From Ischnura elegans (lineage: Eukaryota; Arthropoda; Insecta; Odonata; Coenagrionidae): a DNA stretch of 64,000 nucleotides. Under the pieces are notes generated by a model. That model was not told the origin of the DNA and made no database searches. It saw only the letters and a program-made list of their open reading frames with translations. Numbering within the stretch: position 1 is the first letter of the stretch; the number at the start of each line of letters is the position of its first letter. Position numbers and translations under genes: made by a program. Location of the stretch: the NCBI RefSeq assembly GCF_921293095.1, contig NC_060258.1, forward strand, positions 6,648,607 through 6,712,606. Reading direction: 5' to 3'. Shown in pieces: positions 9,527 to 21,423 of this stretch.

Positions 9527-12500
9527 TATTGAGAAAAAAAGGAATAATTTATTTGAGCGGGTGTTGGATTCAGCAGAAGTTGGCTGTATGAAGCAGGCAT
9601 GGTGACAATGGTCAGCAAGGAGTAACACACGATCTCAGCATTGGTTCAAAAAGAATAAATAATGGCTGCAATGAGAAAGAAGAAACATCAAATTACTTTC
9701 TTATAATTTGTCAACAGCAGTGTGGGGACATGACTACTAGCATGAGCTTGACTCAAGAAAAAAATATATCACTTACTATGCCACCCAGAATAAAAAGGAA
9801 ACTCCTCAGGAACATTTTTGAAATTCAATCACTCACAACCATCGTTTTTATGAGAAAATAATTCCGCTGGAGACCAATACAGATGTAACTATGCTAAAAA
9901 TGTTGGAACAGTTTTCTACCAAGCAGGAGTACCCATCGTTTACTACGGAACCAATAATAATGAGGGAAGTGAGGTTAGAATGAAAATAGAGATTATATGC
10001 TCGAAAATCTACGGTGTGACATGATAAGATTGAAAAATAGGCTGCTGAAAAAGAGGAAAACAGAAAAAAAAAGAAATTGGAATAATAGAAGAAATTCAAC
10101 AGATGCAGGTGCTACATGGTGGAAGTTTGAAATATTTTAATTGAAGATGGTAACACTTTTCCACAATATTTCATGTACAATTCTTGTACCAGATGATGAC
10201 TCTGTGAGGCGAAACGCCTCATATGCATTGAAATGTTGTGGAAAAGTGCTACCCACTTGTATTCATATAGAATAAATATTGCTGAGTAATGACTAAACAG
10301 CGGATGGCGGCATGGGTGGAAATGCATCATAAAATTATCATTATTTGCTACGTTACTTTCTGGAGGGCAATTCAAGTGTAGTATTTTGTCCATTAAATGA
10401 AACGCAGTCTTATTCCCCTTGGTGCCATTCATTGAAAGCATGCTTATGCCAGGTTTTCCTCTTCACTTCCTTATCTCCTTTAAGAAATGCAAGTCTTTGC
10501 TCTCAATTGTCTTCCCCATACACACCGTCACTTATATTATGTTACTTTACTTAACCATGGGACTACCGAATCGACTGCGTAACCTTGAAATATGTTGAAA
10601 ATGGACAAAAGCTCCTTTTAAAAGATGCCATCTGACATGCACAATTGGTGATTCTCTTATTTCAATCTATCCATCATTCCATTTTTACGCTAAAGTGAAA
10701 ACGTGGCTAGGATGGAAGCATTTTCAAACAGGTGATGAGCTTTAGGAAAAAGCCAAAATTAATGTAAGTAATTGGTGGCAACATCCTAAAAAGAAGGTAT
10801 AGTAAATCCTGTCTAGAGGCACGACCAATTCCTCAATTGCCGAGGCGATTACGTCGAAAGGACACCACAAGTGTGCTCAACGTTTAGAATGGAATAATTA
10901 TTAATCAATCACTTCCCTTCTCTTCATGACCCATCAGAGGTTGAAGAAAAACAATCCTCGTACATCAATAAATTTCATAATCTGTGTAATTCCCACTTTT
11001 CGCAGTACTTTTTCATACGAAATTGCTATTTTTCATGAAATTTTATCTAGTTTTAAGAAGCAGAATGGTGTCAAAAAACATTTCTGAGCATGGGATTCCT
11101 TAAATATTCAAATGGAGGGCCCCCCGAGAAGATAGGCCCCACTTGAGCCCCAGCCGAGGGCCCCAATCACCCCGCACCGCCCCTGCTTATCTTCCTTGTA
11201 TACTCCTCCCGTCCACATCTTATCTCCCCCTGATATCCCAATAATCTGTATTGGAAATTCCTCATCACCAGTGTCTTGGTGTACATGAATTGAACCAAAA
11301 ATGGATCATACGGATAACATTGTTGGAAATTTCAGTTACCTGGTTTTCATGGCATAAATTATGATTCAAATTCTTCACGCTCGTGGCCCTGCTAACATAC
11401 ACCATCTCGTCCAGTTTCTTCAGTAAAAAAGAAGTCTACACAGATGTTAGAGGCGGCCTAATATTGTATTTATTATATTGGAGCAAAACTTTACTATCTT
11501 TCACTCATTACACGTTGAATATTTTTACTAGAAAATTAGATAGAAAAGAACGATTCTGTCTCCTATTAAAGACCAAAATTTCTTTAGTTTCACAATGCTC
11601 AGACAACGTGAGTACAGTCCTGATTTTGGGGATGGGTACAGGTGCACATTCCCACCTGATTCTTTAAAAATAGACTAGAATTTTAATATGGTTATAATTG
11701 CGTTTGTTTTGGTTTGTGTATCAATCACAAAATATGATATTTAAAACATTGCTATTGAAATTAATATAATACTTATTACTTTAATTCTGTATGTTGCTCA
11801 TTATCCCAAATATACGAAAGCACTGGCGTTCACAGGTAGGTTATTAATTTAACTGTGATTTAAATGAATATATAGCAAGCACTATCTCCCCATAGACATT
11901 CTCTTATCTCCTACAAAATAAACTCAAATGTCTCTGGAAGCATCCTTTACGCACAGAAGGCCACAAAAAATTGTTAAAAAGGACATATAGTACTACATGG
12001 AAAAGTTTTATGTGCATATTACGACCATCAAATCATGCCAAAAATTATAATCTGAAGAAAAGAAGGATATAAAAAAATTGGAATGGATGAATGTTTTATA
12101 ACAGTCCTCAGCCATAATTAGTAAATATATTACAAGCGTATAAACCGTAGAGTACCCACTTTTTACTTTACTAAGATAATGAGTTTATTTAAGATGAGGT
12201 ATGCAGGGGTAGGTGTGAGAGATGTAGTCCCAAGTTCCTTGTTTTACTTTGTGGAACCACAACATTCGAAATGAAGTTTATTCAAATTATATTCGACCAT
12301 AACCATTAATATTCTAAGAACCATCTCCTCAATCTCATAATACAGCTATCACGCCCTTATCCATTCTGCCATTTTGACTTTGCTCTTGACCGCTCCGAAA
12401 AGAAATTCTCGTAGCCAACGTATCACCTGTGGACCAGTGCTCTGGAGTACTTCCGTGGAGAGTGCAGTGTAGCATTCTTTGAACCATTCCCAATGGTATC

Positions 12501-13300
12501 GGAGATGTCTAAATAGTCTTATCCACTTTCAGAATTATACTCTATCACCTCACCATGAAGAGTAGCTCACTGAAGGTCGTATCTTTAACTTTCAAACTGA
12601 GCGTAATTTTCTCAGAGTATTTAGGATTGTGATAATTGCATAAAATGAAAGAACTTCAGGTGTCAAACTTGCAAGACTTTTCCGTGTTCAGCCAGACTTT
12701 GAAATTGAAGTTAATCCATTTTTGAGATTTAATTATTTCAGTTGGTGCTGTTTGGTTTTGGTTGCAAGGAAAATTTTGTTCTGCTTCTCTGAAGAAATGA
12801 AATAGTAAAATTGGGAATTATGCCTTTTCAGGACGTACCTACTTTATCTTTATTTTATTTTTCTAACCTATTTTCTCAGGAAATATTTGCAGAATAATTA
12901 AATACATTTTATGCACAAATTATCAGTGAGACAGCACCTTCAACATTTTCTCCATTTTTACAGTAACATATTACCTTTCTATAACATTTAAAGTAACACC
13001 CATTGTTTTAAAAATGATATGGTGGATATTCTTGATAGCAAGATGAGAGTATATTATAGATTTTAACAGCATATTATACAAAAGCCAAGAATAATCAGAT
13101 CATAAGAACTGACTAATGCTAACCTCTGATTGAGGCAGTTAAAAAGTTATTTCGTACATATCATTTTGCGATAGCACTACGTCTCGTGGAATAGAAATTG
13201 GTGGATTACATTTGAAATAAATTTTTGGAACAATGTTCTGCAACTGTGGAATAAGTAATAGGTACACTGTTGTGGAAAACTTTTTTCGGATATAACAAAA
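9527..13300. other. Non-coding stretch upstream of the ankyrin gene
   Basis: No conserved gene was recognised. It should hold the 5' UTR and promoter of the minus-strand ankyrin gene near its left edge. It contains the structured inverted repeat at 10149-10254 and a GC-richer patch at 11110-11176 (ending CCGCCCCTGC). That patch shares a diverged core (GGGGTGATT...CTGGGGC, opposite strand) with 43735-43775, so it is probably a dispersed repeat. Confidence 0.4.
10149..10254 (+). repeat. Long inverted repeat enclosing hammerhead-like core
   Basis: Outer arms 10149-10175 and 10226-10254 are complementary over most of their length (core CACTTTTCCACAA / TTGTGGAAAAGTG). Between them are TACAATTCTTGTA and GAGGCGAAACGCCTC. 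The piece AGATGATGACTCTGTGAGGC followed by GAAAC is one base away from a hammerhead core CUGAUGA-stem II-GAAA (U to A in CUGA). Such motifs are known in terminal repeats of Penelope-like retroelements; a Penelope-like RT fragment lies at 50.5 kb. Confidence 0.4.
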
Positions 13301-13439
13301 GAAATACTTGCTGTCCACCCTTAACGTGCATGATGTTTAAACTCTGTTGGTCGATTGTATAAGATGAAATGTTTCAATTGATGGCATGCTCAATTAAAGT
13401 AAGGCAATCATGCAGTAATGGATAATTCAAAGAAAAGCA

Positions 13440-14485
13440 TGGAGTAAATGTATTGGAAATAGAAATTGTTTCATCGTGGAACATCTTATGAAGAGGAATT
13501 GTAAAGGGCACCCAAAAATCTTATCAAAGAACAGAAACGCAGTTATGGCTTCAGTCTTTGCATCTCCATCAGGATCCATCCACCATCGCACACTTTTATT
13601 GGACATTTCCAGTCCTGTGTTACAACACACTTTAAAAATTCTAAACTTGAAGCCTTATAAAGTGAGAGTGGTGCAGGAGCTTTGTGAAGGAGATCATGGC
13701 TATCGAAAGCATTTCAGCAACTGGATGAGTGACAAGCTTAATGAAAACCCTATGTTCGCATTTCAGGTTAATATCTCATTCATTCTGTTGTTTTATGTTA
13801 TTTTCCTTTGCTCTTTATGTCTTTTGATAATATTATATCAACTTGTTTGATGTATCTAAATTAAAAATGAAAATCATCCACCGCTTTTATGTTTCAGCTT
13901 ATGCTTTCGGACGAAGCAATATTTTTTAAATGGTGCTGTGTCTTAAACCCACGCGCGATATTGGGCGACATGTAATCCCAAGGAACGGCATGAGCAGTCG
14001 TTAAACAGAAATGGTGTAATGGTGTTCATGGCCATTTAAGCTGGCCATGTTTTTGGGACATACTTTTTCGAAAAGAACGTGAGGACAAACACTATGCTGG
14101 AGGAAAGCCTATCCCGGGATATGGAGCGTGAAAACTTTGGAAATACAGAGTAAGTGTGGTTGCAGCAGGATGGAGCTCCTGCACACAGGTCTAAGGCAGC
14201 CTCAACGTGCTGAAAGAGAAGTTTGGAAATCGGCTGGTGTCCATGGGGACAGAAGTTGAGTGGCCACCAAGAAACCTCAACCTCACTTCGTGCGATTTCT
14301 TTTTATGGGGATTTTTAAAGCAGTTAGTGTATAAAAAAACATTTATTAATGTTGAAGAATTAAAAAAAGAGAGAATAAGATGTGCACAGTTTATTACCCC
14401 AATTATGCTTGAGGACATTTTTACTGGATCAATTGTCAAGTGGATTAAATTATGCCAGGCAGGGGAGGGAGGGCACATTGAATAA
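13440..14485 (+). pseudogene. mariner-type transposase pseudogene with an intron-like insertion
   Basis: Three collinear pieces of one transposase are visible. Frame 13476-13766 carries 'KGHPKILSKNRNAV' and 'LKPYKVRVVQELCEGDHGYR', the helix-turn-helix part. Frame 13898-13975 carries 'SDEAIFF', the first catalytic Asp. Then 'QQDGAPAHRSKA' near 14162, with the second Asp, and 14207-14485 carrying 'EVEWPPRNLNLTSCDFFLWG' and the C-terminal 'GGHIE'. The spacing fits the widespread insect Tc1/mariner (IS630) transposases that end GGH.E. Stops at 13974 and near 14194 and at least one frameshift make it inactive. The two first pieces join perfectly if 13767-13897 is removed. TIRs were not found. Confidence 0.87.
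13767..13897 (+). other. Intron-like segment inside the mariner transposase
   Basis: Begins GTTAAT after CAG and ends TTTTATGTTTCAG, with a pyrimidine-rich tract and 131 bp length, typical of a small spliceosomal intron. It sits between codons (phase 0): the protein reads NPMFAFQ before it and LMLSDEAIFF after it, the continuity expected of the family. It has stops in the transposase frame. Confidence 0.6.
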
Positions 14486-14901
14486 TGGGTGCTTTATATT
14501 TATTATTATTTATAAATATGACTTTGACTTTCTCATCAATTTAAACCAAAATTTTACTTTCATTTTAATGCACAGTTAAGTTTGAAATTGGCTCAACTCA
14601 ACCCAACATCCCCTTCTTAATCACTAATTTAGTAATATTGAAATGGGAATGGCACCACCCTTTACAACACATTTTAAACCTTTAATTTAGCATGGTGTTC
14701 ACCGCTCCATTGTCTTGGGGCATCCATGAAAACCTTCCAGCTAGGATTTTTCCTGGATATTTTTGTGCAAACCTCAGTGAATGTTGGCCACCTTATGACC
14801 TCAGGAGGGTAACGACTTAACAAAATGGGCACTATTCACTCACTTGGTCACCATTTGGTAGGGGACATTGGTTTCGTTGGTATATCAAAGCATGCCTTCA
14901 T

Positions 14902-15127
14902 GATCTTTGACTCCCATTATAACCTATGGAGGTCAAAAAATCAACAATACTGATAAATGAACTGCAAAACTGTCGTAAGCACCCTTAAAAACCCATGGTT
15001 CGACACGCTGGTTGTCACGATGGCCCGACGTTTACCTCTAAGACCCTTGACCCCCATTGTAAACTCCTAAGGTCAAACTATCAACAATACTGATAAACGA
15101 ACTGCAAAAATGACTAAAGCATCCTTA
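14902..15127. repeat. Partial tandem repeat, period about 140 bp
   Basis: 14902-14987 and 15042-15127 share CAACAATACTGATAAA and GAACTGCAAAA in the same order with about 75-80% similarity by eye. The surrounding DNA (14600-15440) is rich in GGTCA/TGACC words and encodes nothing recognisable; it may be the decayed body of the element whose 3' end is the piggyBac remnant at 15450. Confidence 0.6.
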
Positions 15128-15449
15128 TGTCCTTGACTGTGACCTTACCGGGTCAACAGTTGACTTTTCGTGAACGAAATTGTTATTTTCGGTTTCCTCG
15201 TATCCGAAAACCTAAGAATTGACCTTCTGATCAATGAAATTCTCACTTTTTTCTATCTCGATTTTTTTAACATTGAAACCCCAAAAGGTTAATTCAAAAT
15301 TTTGGTTTGGGCCAACATTGTGAGGTCAAATGATCAAAATTCTAAAAATTTGCTTGCATTCAACAAAACATAGAACCTTTCCCCACAAGTATGCCAATTT
15401 TCACGAATATTTGCTGGAGTGGGAGTTACTAAAATTAAAGGTCAAAGAT

Positions 15450-15800
15450 GACGCACCACCATTGGGACAGTCTGTACAATAACGCAAATCCAGGAAGCAA
15501 GAGGTATAGATCAAAATTCCTGCGAAAATTTTTGAGGGAGTTGGTAGTCATTTATAAGGAGAAGATCAGAAATAAAATGATCTCAAATGAGCTGAAAAGA
15601 AAGACAGCTTATTTGCTGATTTATCAACACGTGAAAGTGCTACGGAGAAAAGAAAAGAAACAAGTGGTAGATGTATCATTTGTCTGCAGAATAAAGACAT
15701 TAAAACAAAATTGTTGAGTTGCTCATGCAATAATTGGATGTGCATGAGTAATATGATTTGTATTTCCAAGGACTGTAAGAAAAATTCTAAGGATCAGTGA
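15450..15800 (+). pseudogene. piggyBac transposase C-terminal remnant (Cys-rich domain)
   Basis: The reading 'LYNNANPGSKRYRSKFLRKF' then 'LRELVVIYKEK' (15468-15560) resembles the last helices of a piggyBac transposase. After a frame change the sequence gives 'RCIICLQNKDIKTKLLSCSC' then 'NNWMCMSNMICISKDC' (15670-15775), the C-terminal cross-brace Cys-rich domain (CxxC...CxC...C...C) of piggyBac family proteins. Only the C-terminus survives and the two parts are in different frames. Confidence 0.6.
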
Positions 15801-16890
15801 CGAGGAAAATAAAGTGTAAAATATCAATATGTGTTTATCTTCATTAGGAACCTAGACTACGAAACTTTGATAAGTTACGGAAATATGAGTCAGCACGCAG
15901 TAGAAAAGGACTACCGTGCTAATGCCACGATAACATTATTCACTGTGCATATTTAAGATTCCGAGGAAGTAATTTTCGTAGGAGACAGATGAGGATTAGG
16001 CTACAAATTTTGGTGGGAACACCACCCCCAAGTATAGTCTCAGGATAATCCAAGTATTATCAGGTACGTATTAGAAGTGTGAACAAAATTTCTCAGATGG
16101 AAAACCGAGTCACAGTGGTCATTGTTTCAGACATGTCAACACTACAACCGAGCATCGCTTTTCTGGGCAATTGTGAGTCACCTCTGCCGTGAGGATGACA
16201 TTCTCCCTTCACATTAAAACAGCAAGTAAAAATTGATTCAAATCATAATTTTTACTTTCAGATTATTAAATGCTAAACTCAAACTTAAATTTTTCCCTTC
16301 TTTTAGATTCCTTCCCTTCTATTAGATTCACTATAAAATCTAATTCCATTTGTACATCTTTATTGTATTGCATTTGGGCACTGCTAATAACCATAATTAA
16401 ATTGTTTACTCTTTTATGCCATGACTTATTGTAGATTCAATAATGCTATACTTAAAAATACATTAATCTTAGCAATTTTTTCAAATAAAATGTTGTCAAA
16501 CACATTTTTTTAAATGTTCTACGTGGTGTCAGGAGCACCCCACTTGAGTAATCTCGATCGGGAATCTCGCGTGAGTAACGCCAGGTTATTAACGTTATAA
16601 TGAGCTAAAACTAAAACCAGACGGAACTGCCTGTGATAACTCAAAGAATATAGAATTCAAGATATTTGTTTCATTCAATTCAAACATCAAATTTGCGGGT
16701 TATATTTGCAAATATTAATCAATTCATGTATTTTGTTGAATGCTGAACATTTTTCACTGCTCTATCGAGAATTGTAAAGGTCCTTTCATGACATTTAATA
16801 TTATTCATTAAAAACTTTAATGTTCCATTAAGTTTTGATCTCTAATTGAATTGCTTTTTCGTAAATTTTGCACGTAATACTTTGATGCTG
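15801..16890. other. Stretch without recognised gene
   Basis: AT-rich, no conserved open frame or clear repeat seen. It separates the piggyBac remnant from the first ZAD pseudogene segment. Confidence 0.5.
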
Positions 16891-16901
16891 TCACTAAGCA
16901 T

Positions 16902-18800
16902 TATACTTTGCCCTTTGTGGCAAGTGATCCATCAAATACAAGATTAAGTTACTTTTTCTATTGCAAGAATCTGTTGAGCCCACAGATACAAGCATTTTGC
17001 TAAATTTTTCATTCTCGATGATATGCACTTGAAACTATTAAGGCCGGGCTACATAGTACATCAACACGAACAAGTTAATATCTGCTTGCCTGAATGATTT
17101 CACAGGGCTTACAATGAAAAAAGAATCAATCAAACTGAAGAAATTTCCACACAAAATTTTTCAGACAACATTCTGCGTCCAAAATATGACAAATATATCT
17201 GAAATCATTGAATTTGATGAGCTTTTTCAAGCACAGTGGGCATAAGTGGCAGGTTGGCCACTTCCAAAGGCAACCTACGAAAGGAATGAAATCATATGCA
17301 AGAGATTTCAGACTTGTCATGGAAAGCATGCCCATAGAATGGAATAAAACAATAACTAAGGAAATCAATAAAATGTAACCCCTCACTTACTCCGAAGTAG
17401 ACAAAATCATACAAGGCATACTCTACAGTTATCTGGCCTGTCACATTTGAAGTGAATATGTTGTAATAATAATCACTTTCTTCACACTAAATCTGCACAG
17501 GGGTACCCTCAGAATGGGGAATTCTACTGAAAATGAATGATTATGCGATAAAAAATATCCTTCGTGCTGTACATTAAAGTGAAAGCAGTTCTTACTTAAT
17601 CTACGTATTTTTTGTAGAATTTCACTTTGAAAATTATACATTAATCTTGCACTCAAAATGTCCCATTGCCATGTTGGCTGAGCGCGTCATCAGAGGCCAG
17701 TAAACAATAGGTTTAAGTGGTGCCAGTAGACTATTTATCCATGTTTTAGAAAAACCTATGTATCTCTCTTTACAATTAATTTTTTATATGTCAATTCCAT
17801 CATCAGTAATGTGAAATATTTATCCTGAATAATTGATAGGTTTAAAGAATGTAAGCAAACTGGAAGATGCAGCACCATCTTGACAAATAGCGCTTATTAC
17901 TTTCTCATCCTCCTCATCCACAGCAATTTCCACAGTATAGGCTTATTGTTGTCACTTAATGTTCTGGTGTCACCTTAGCCTCAACAGTGCAAACGTTCAA
18001 ATTTATTAACACTTGAACCTAACAACCTGCTGAAACACGGTATGTCTCTCTTCCAGACCTTAGGAATGCTCAGTAAATCAGCATAAAATATTATCCGTTG
18101 TATTTCTCCGAAACGTTAACAACACATATTCCAATATTGCACCAAGTACACATTAAAAGCAATGAGTAAATGACAGTAGTTAAATGAGACACAAACCAAT
18201 CTTTAGATTATTAGCAAATGAGATTATTGATTTAATTTATGTTACATTTCAATTTTGCGGCTTCACAACTCTGCACAAAGAAATCTTCATTACTGGAGAA
18301 GAAATAAGTTGCCATGAATTAATCTACCTTCAGAATGTTCCCAGGATGCGTCTTTACAAAGTCGGAGTCAACCATTGCACAATACAAGCACCGTAAAATC
18401 TTTTGAACAATTCACATGTTTTCACACACCCTTCACGTTCTGAATCAGTATCGTCGTAGATGTTTGTTATCGTCATTACTGTTTTGTTATAGCCACAGAG
18501 CGAGTCTGCTTACTCGGATTCTGATATCAAAGGGCATTTTTGTAATAATAGATAATTGTTTAGTTTAGATACCAGACTTCATTTGCGCATTGCACCACTA
18601 GAGGTTTACCTATGCAACAGGCTCACAATCGAAAAATGAGGTATTTCCAACGATGAGTGATACATTATTGAGGTGCATTGCATTATTTTAAACATGGATA
18701 TTTAACATGAACTTTTTTCATTCCACATTAATGAAATTTTTGACTCTTTTTCACATTTAAAGACCATTGATGAAATGTGACCAAGTGGAAGCCATGAAGT
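16902..18800. repeat. Duplicated segment, copy A (contains ZAD pseudogene A)
   Basis: Shares collinear blocks with 19531-20705 in the same orientation: the left edge (TTTGCCCTTTGTGGCAAGTG vs TATGCCCGTCATGGCAAGTG), AAGGCCGGGCTACA at 17041 and 19671, the ZAD exons, CTTCATTTGC.CATTGCACC near 18570 and 20500, and a right block near 18720 and 20620. Copy A is longer, so it gained or B lost internal DNA. Confidence 0.75.
17126..17600 (-). pseudogene. ZAD zinc-finger pseudogene A
   Basis: On the minus strand, exon 1 remnants (about 17540-17405) read 'SEGTPVQI', a stop, then 'YYYNIFTSNVTGQITVEYAL', matching exon 1 of the intact gene. A donor-like GAGTAAGTG follows. Exon 2 remnants (about 17275-17140) after a TTTCGTAG acceptor contain 'CHLCPLCLKKLIKFNDFRYI', the second Cys pair of a ZAD domain, but a 4-nt deletion puts it out of frame. 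The first Cys pair is lost. No downstream zinc-finger exons are visible on this side. Confidence 0.78.
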
Positions 18801-19530
18801 ATCTCTGGGACTCAGTGATTGCTACATGAACTATCACAAATTGCTTCTTCAACAATGTCATTCACCACCAATACTCAGAACTGCCCACGAAGACAGTCAT
18901 TAAAATAAAACTGCAAAATATCGCAAAATATATTAGAAAAGAAGACTTTCCCATTCAAGTAGTTCATTGCCATCTGTACACCAGCAATTATTTTTTCATG
19001 TACTCCAAATTAAATAAACAAAATTGATATGTAAAAAAACCACATCTCATCAGTAAATAAACTTCAAAAATGGGCGCAAATATGATTCTAGAAATAACCT
19101 AAACTTTGAGTGTAACCAATTTAAAAACAAACAATTTTCCATGTACTCAAAATTAATTAAACAAAACTGATCAATAAAATAAAGTACAGCCCATTCTTTA
19201 ATCCATGAGTCTGATCACAAAAAAACTTATATGTACAAATAATAAGCGTTTCCATAAAGAAGACAAAAAATATATCATGAGAATCAAAATCATCACCTCA
19301 TATTTTTAACACCTGTTTACACCACACACAAACATATACAAGTTATTGATTGAATGCATGAACGACTTTAGCAGACCAGAATGGAATGTGTACATATGCG
19401 TTGACCATAATCAGAACAGGTTCTATTTTCTATTCATGCATTAATCACACAAGTTATGTGGTTACACGGTTATTTTGGCGTTCGTACATTTAGACATTAA
19501 CCCGCACGTGTTAATGTACCGTATAAACAA

Positions 19531-20705
19531 ATACTATGCCCGTCATGGCAAGTGAGTCATCAAATACACGATTAATTACATTTTCAAGTTATTGCTATAA
19601 TCTGTTGAAACCACAAATACAAACATTTGGCAAAACTTTTATCCTAGCCCACATGAACTTGGAACTATTAAGGCCGGGCTACACGGTAAGGTAACACGAA
19701 CAAGTTAATATCTGGTTACGTGAATGATTTCACATTATTTGAAAGTTATACGAGGCTTCCAATGAAATAAAATAAGATGCACTCACCCTGAGGTAATTTC
19801 TACACGAAATTTTTCAAAGTTCTCCGTCCGATTTATGACAAATATTTATGATATCATTGAATTCGATGAGCTTTTTCAAGCACAGATGACCTGCATCTCC
19901 AACAGCAACCTACGAAATGAATGAAAACATATGCGCAAGAGATTTCAGACTTGCTGTGGAAAACATGCTGATACAACGGAATAAAACAATAACTGAGGAG
20001 ATCAATAAAATGTAAACCCTCACTTACTTGTAAGTCAACAAAATCGCCTAAGGCATCCTTTACAGTTATCTGGCTTCCTGCAATTGAAAAGAATATGTTG
20101 TAACAATAATAATTTTTCTTCATGCAACGTCTGCACGGAGTACCCTCAGAATTCCTTTCTGAAGACTCAGATAAATTCCCAGTGGTAATACTCATGTTTT
20201 CACAGCAATAACTCATTTTATCTGTAAAACCAGTTCACTCCTCAAACAAACCATCCACACAGCACTCAGTGATTTACAAATTTCTAATACATTACGTTCA
20301 TTTCTATGACTTACGATAACGCAAAAACTTGAGAATAATCCAGAAGAAGGGCTTATAAAGCTCACATTGATAAGGACCTCAAAAATAAATCGCATTTCAA
20401 CAGAAAAGACATCAAATATTTTCCACGAACTCCATGCTCATTGACGCCTTGCTATTAACTGACCATGATAGCAGGGATTAGCTTACATACCGGACTTCAT
20501 TTGCATATTGCACCGCTAGAGGACTGCGTATGCAGAAGAAGAATCGAAAAATGAAATATTTCCAACAATAAGTGATATATATGCTAGTTTATTACATTAT
20601 TTGAAAAGTAAAAATATTGTAAACCTTTTTTAATTCTACATTTCAGAATTTTTAACTCTTTCTCATATTTAAAGACTGTAGATGTAATCTGACCTAGCGG
20701 ACGCC
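19531..20705. repeat. Duplicated segment, copy B (contains ZAD pseudogene B)
   Basis: Direct-repeat partner of 16902-18800; see that entry for the shared blocks. Divergence is substantial, so the duplication is not recent. Confidence 0.75.
19800..20195 (-). pseudogene. ZAD zinc-finger pseudogene B
   Basis: Exon 1 is open from the ATG at 20195 and mirrors exon 1 of the intact gene over 56 residues: 'SSERNSEGTPCRRCMKKNYY' then 'ITVKDALGDFVDLQ', ending at the same CAA|GTAAGTG donor (about 20027). Exon 2 after a TTTCGTAG acceptor (about 19910) reads 'VAVGDAGHLCLKKLIEFNDI' but has lost the MCP part of the second zinc-binding CPLC motif and runs into a stop. No finger exons follow. Exon 1 still looks functional, so a recent loss or a truncated transcript is possible, but the ZAD could not fold normally. 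Confidence 0.75.
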
Positions 20706-21255
20706 GAAGTTGGGCTTAAATTTTCTTTCCGGACAGGTTGTTGAATAACCTTTAACCAAACATTTTTACACTACAATTAATTGAAAATGTGATGAATTTA
20801 AAACGAAATTGTCCTTTATTTTTTGAAATGGAAAAAAAATACTCTTCAAACACGGAGATTTGGCCTGCTCTATAGGTGTGCTACTGGCGGATAAAATGGC
20901 AACTAGAAAACATCGGTTCTATACAGAGGTTGATTGTATAGTCATATAATAACAAGTGAACATTGTGGATTAATGTAGGCGTGGATGCTTGTCCAAAGAA
21001 TTTACAATTGTGTCATAAATTGTTGAAAAATTTCTCAATCCAAGCTATTGAGTCGTGATATATCTTTCCGTCGATTCATCAATTGTTGGATTTTGTGTTC
21101 CTTTCGTTTAGCATTCTAAAGTATTATATTTTCACTCATCATCTTAGTCAATGTAGTTTCCTTGTTGGAATTTGTGATCTATGTCAATGCTGAGTAGATG
21201 ATTTCTTTGACGATAAACCTGATTTAAAAAGTAAATAAGATTTTGAATCGAAAAC
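20706..21255 (+). promoter_or_regulatory. Upstream region of the ZAD-C2H2 gene
   Basis: Intergenic DNA between the divergent pseudogene B and the intact gene; it must hold the promoter and 5' UTR. I see no clear TATA box or initiator. The last bases before the ATG (GAATCGAAAACATGAG) give an A at -3 and match the corresponding position of pseudogene B (GAAAACATGAG). Confidence 0.45.
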
Positions 21256-21423
21256 ATGAGTCGCACCATCGGGATTTTCACGGAATCTTCAGATAGGAAT
21301 CCAGAAATAGACCTTTGCAGACTTTGTAGGGAGAAGCATGATTGTTATTACAGCATATTCACTTCGAATGTAGCGTACGATATAACTGTGAAGGATGCCC
21401 TACATGATTTAGTTGGTTTACAA
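21256..21423 (+). CDS. ZAD-C2H2 gene exon 1 (ZAD N-terminal half)
   Basis: ATG in AAAACATGAG context. Encodes 56 residues including 'IDLCRLCREKHDCYY', the first zinc-binding Cys pair of the ZAD, and 'ITVKDALHDLVGLQ'. Donor CAA|GTAAGT, phase 0. Confidence 0.88.

Noticed and set aside
8524..9605. Plus-strand open frames across the ankyrin gene
   Set aside because: Ser/Thr/Pro-rich shadows of the minus-strand coding sequence.
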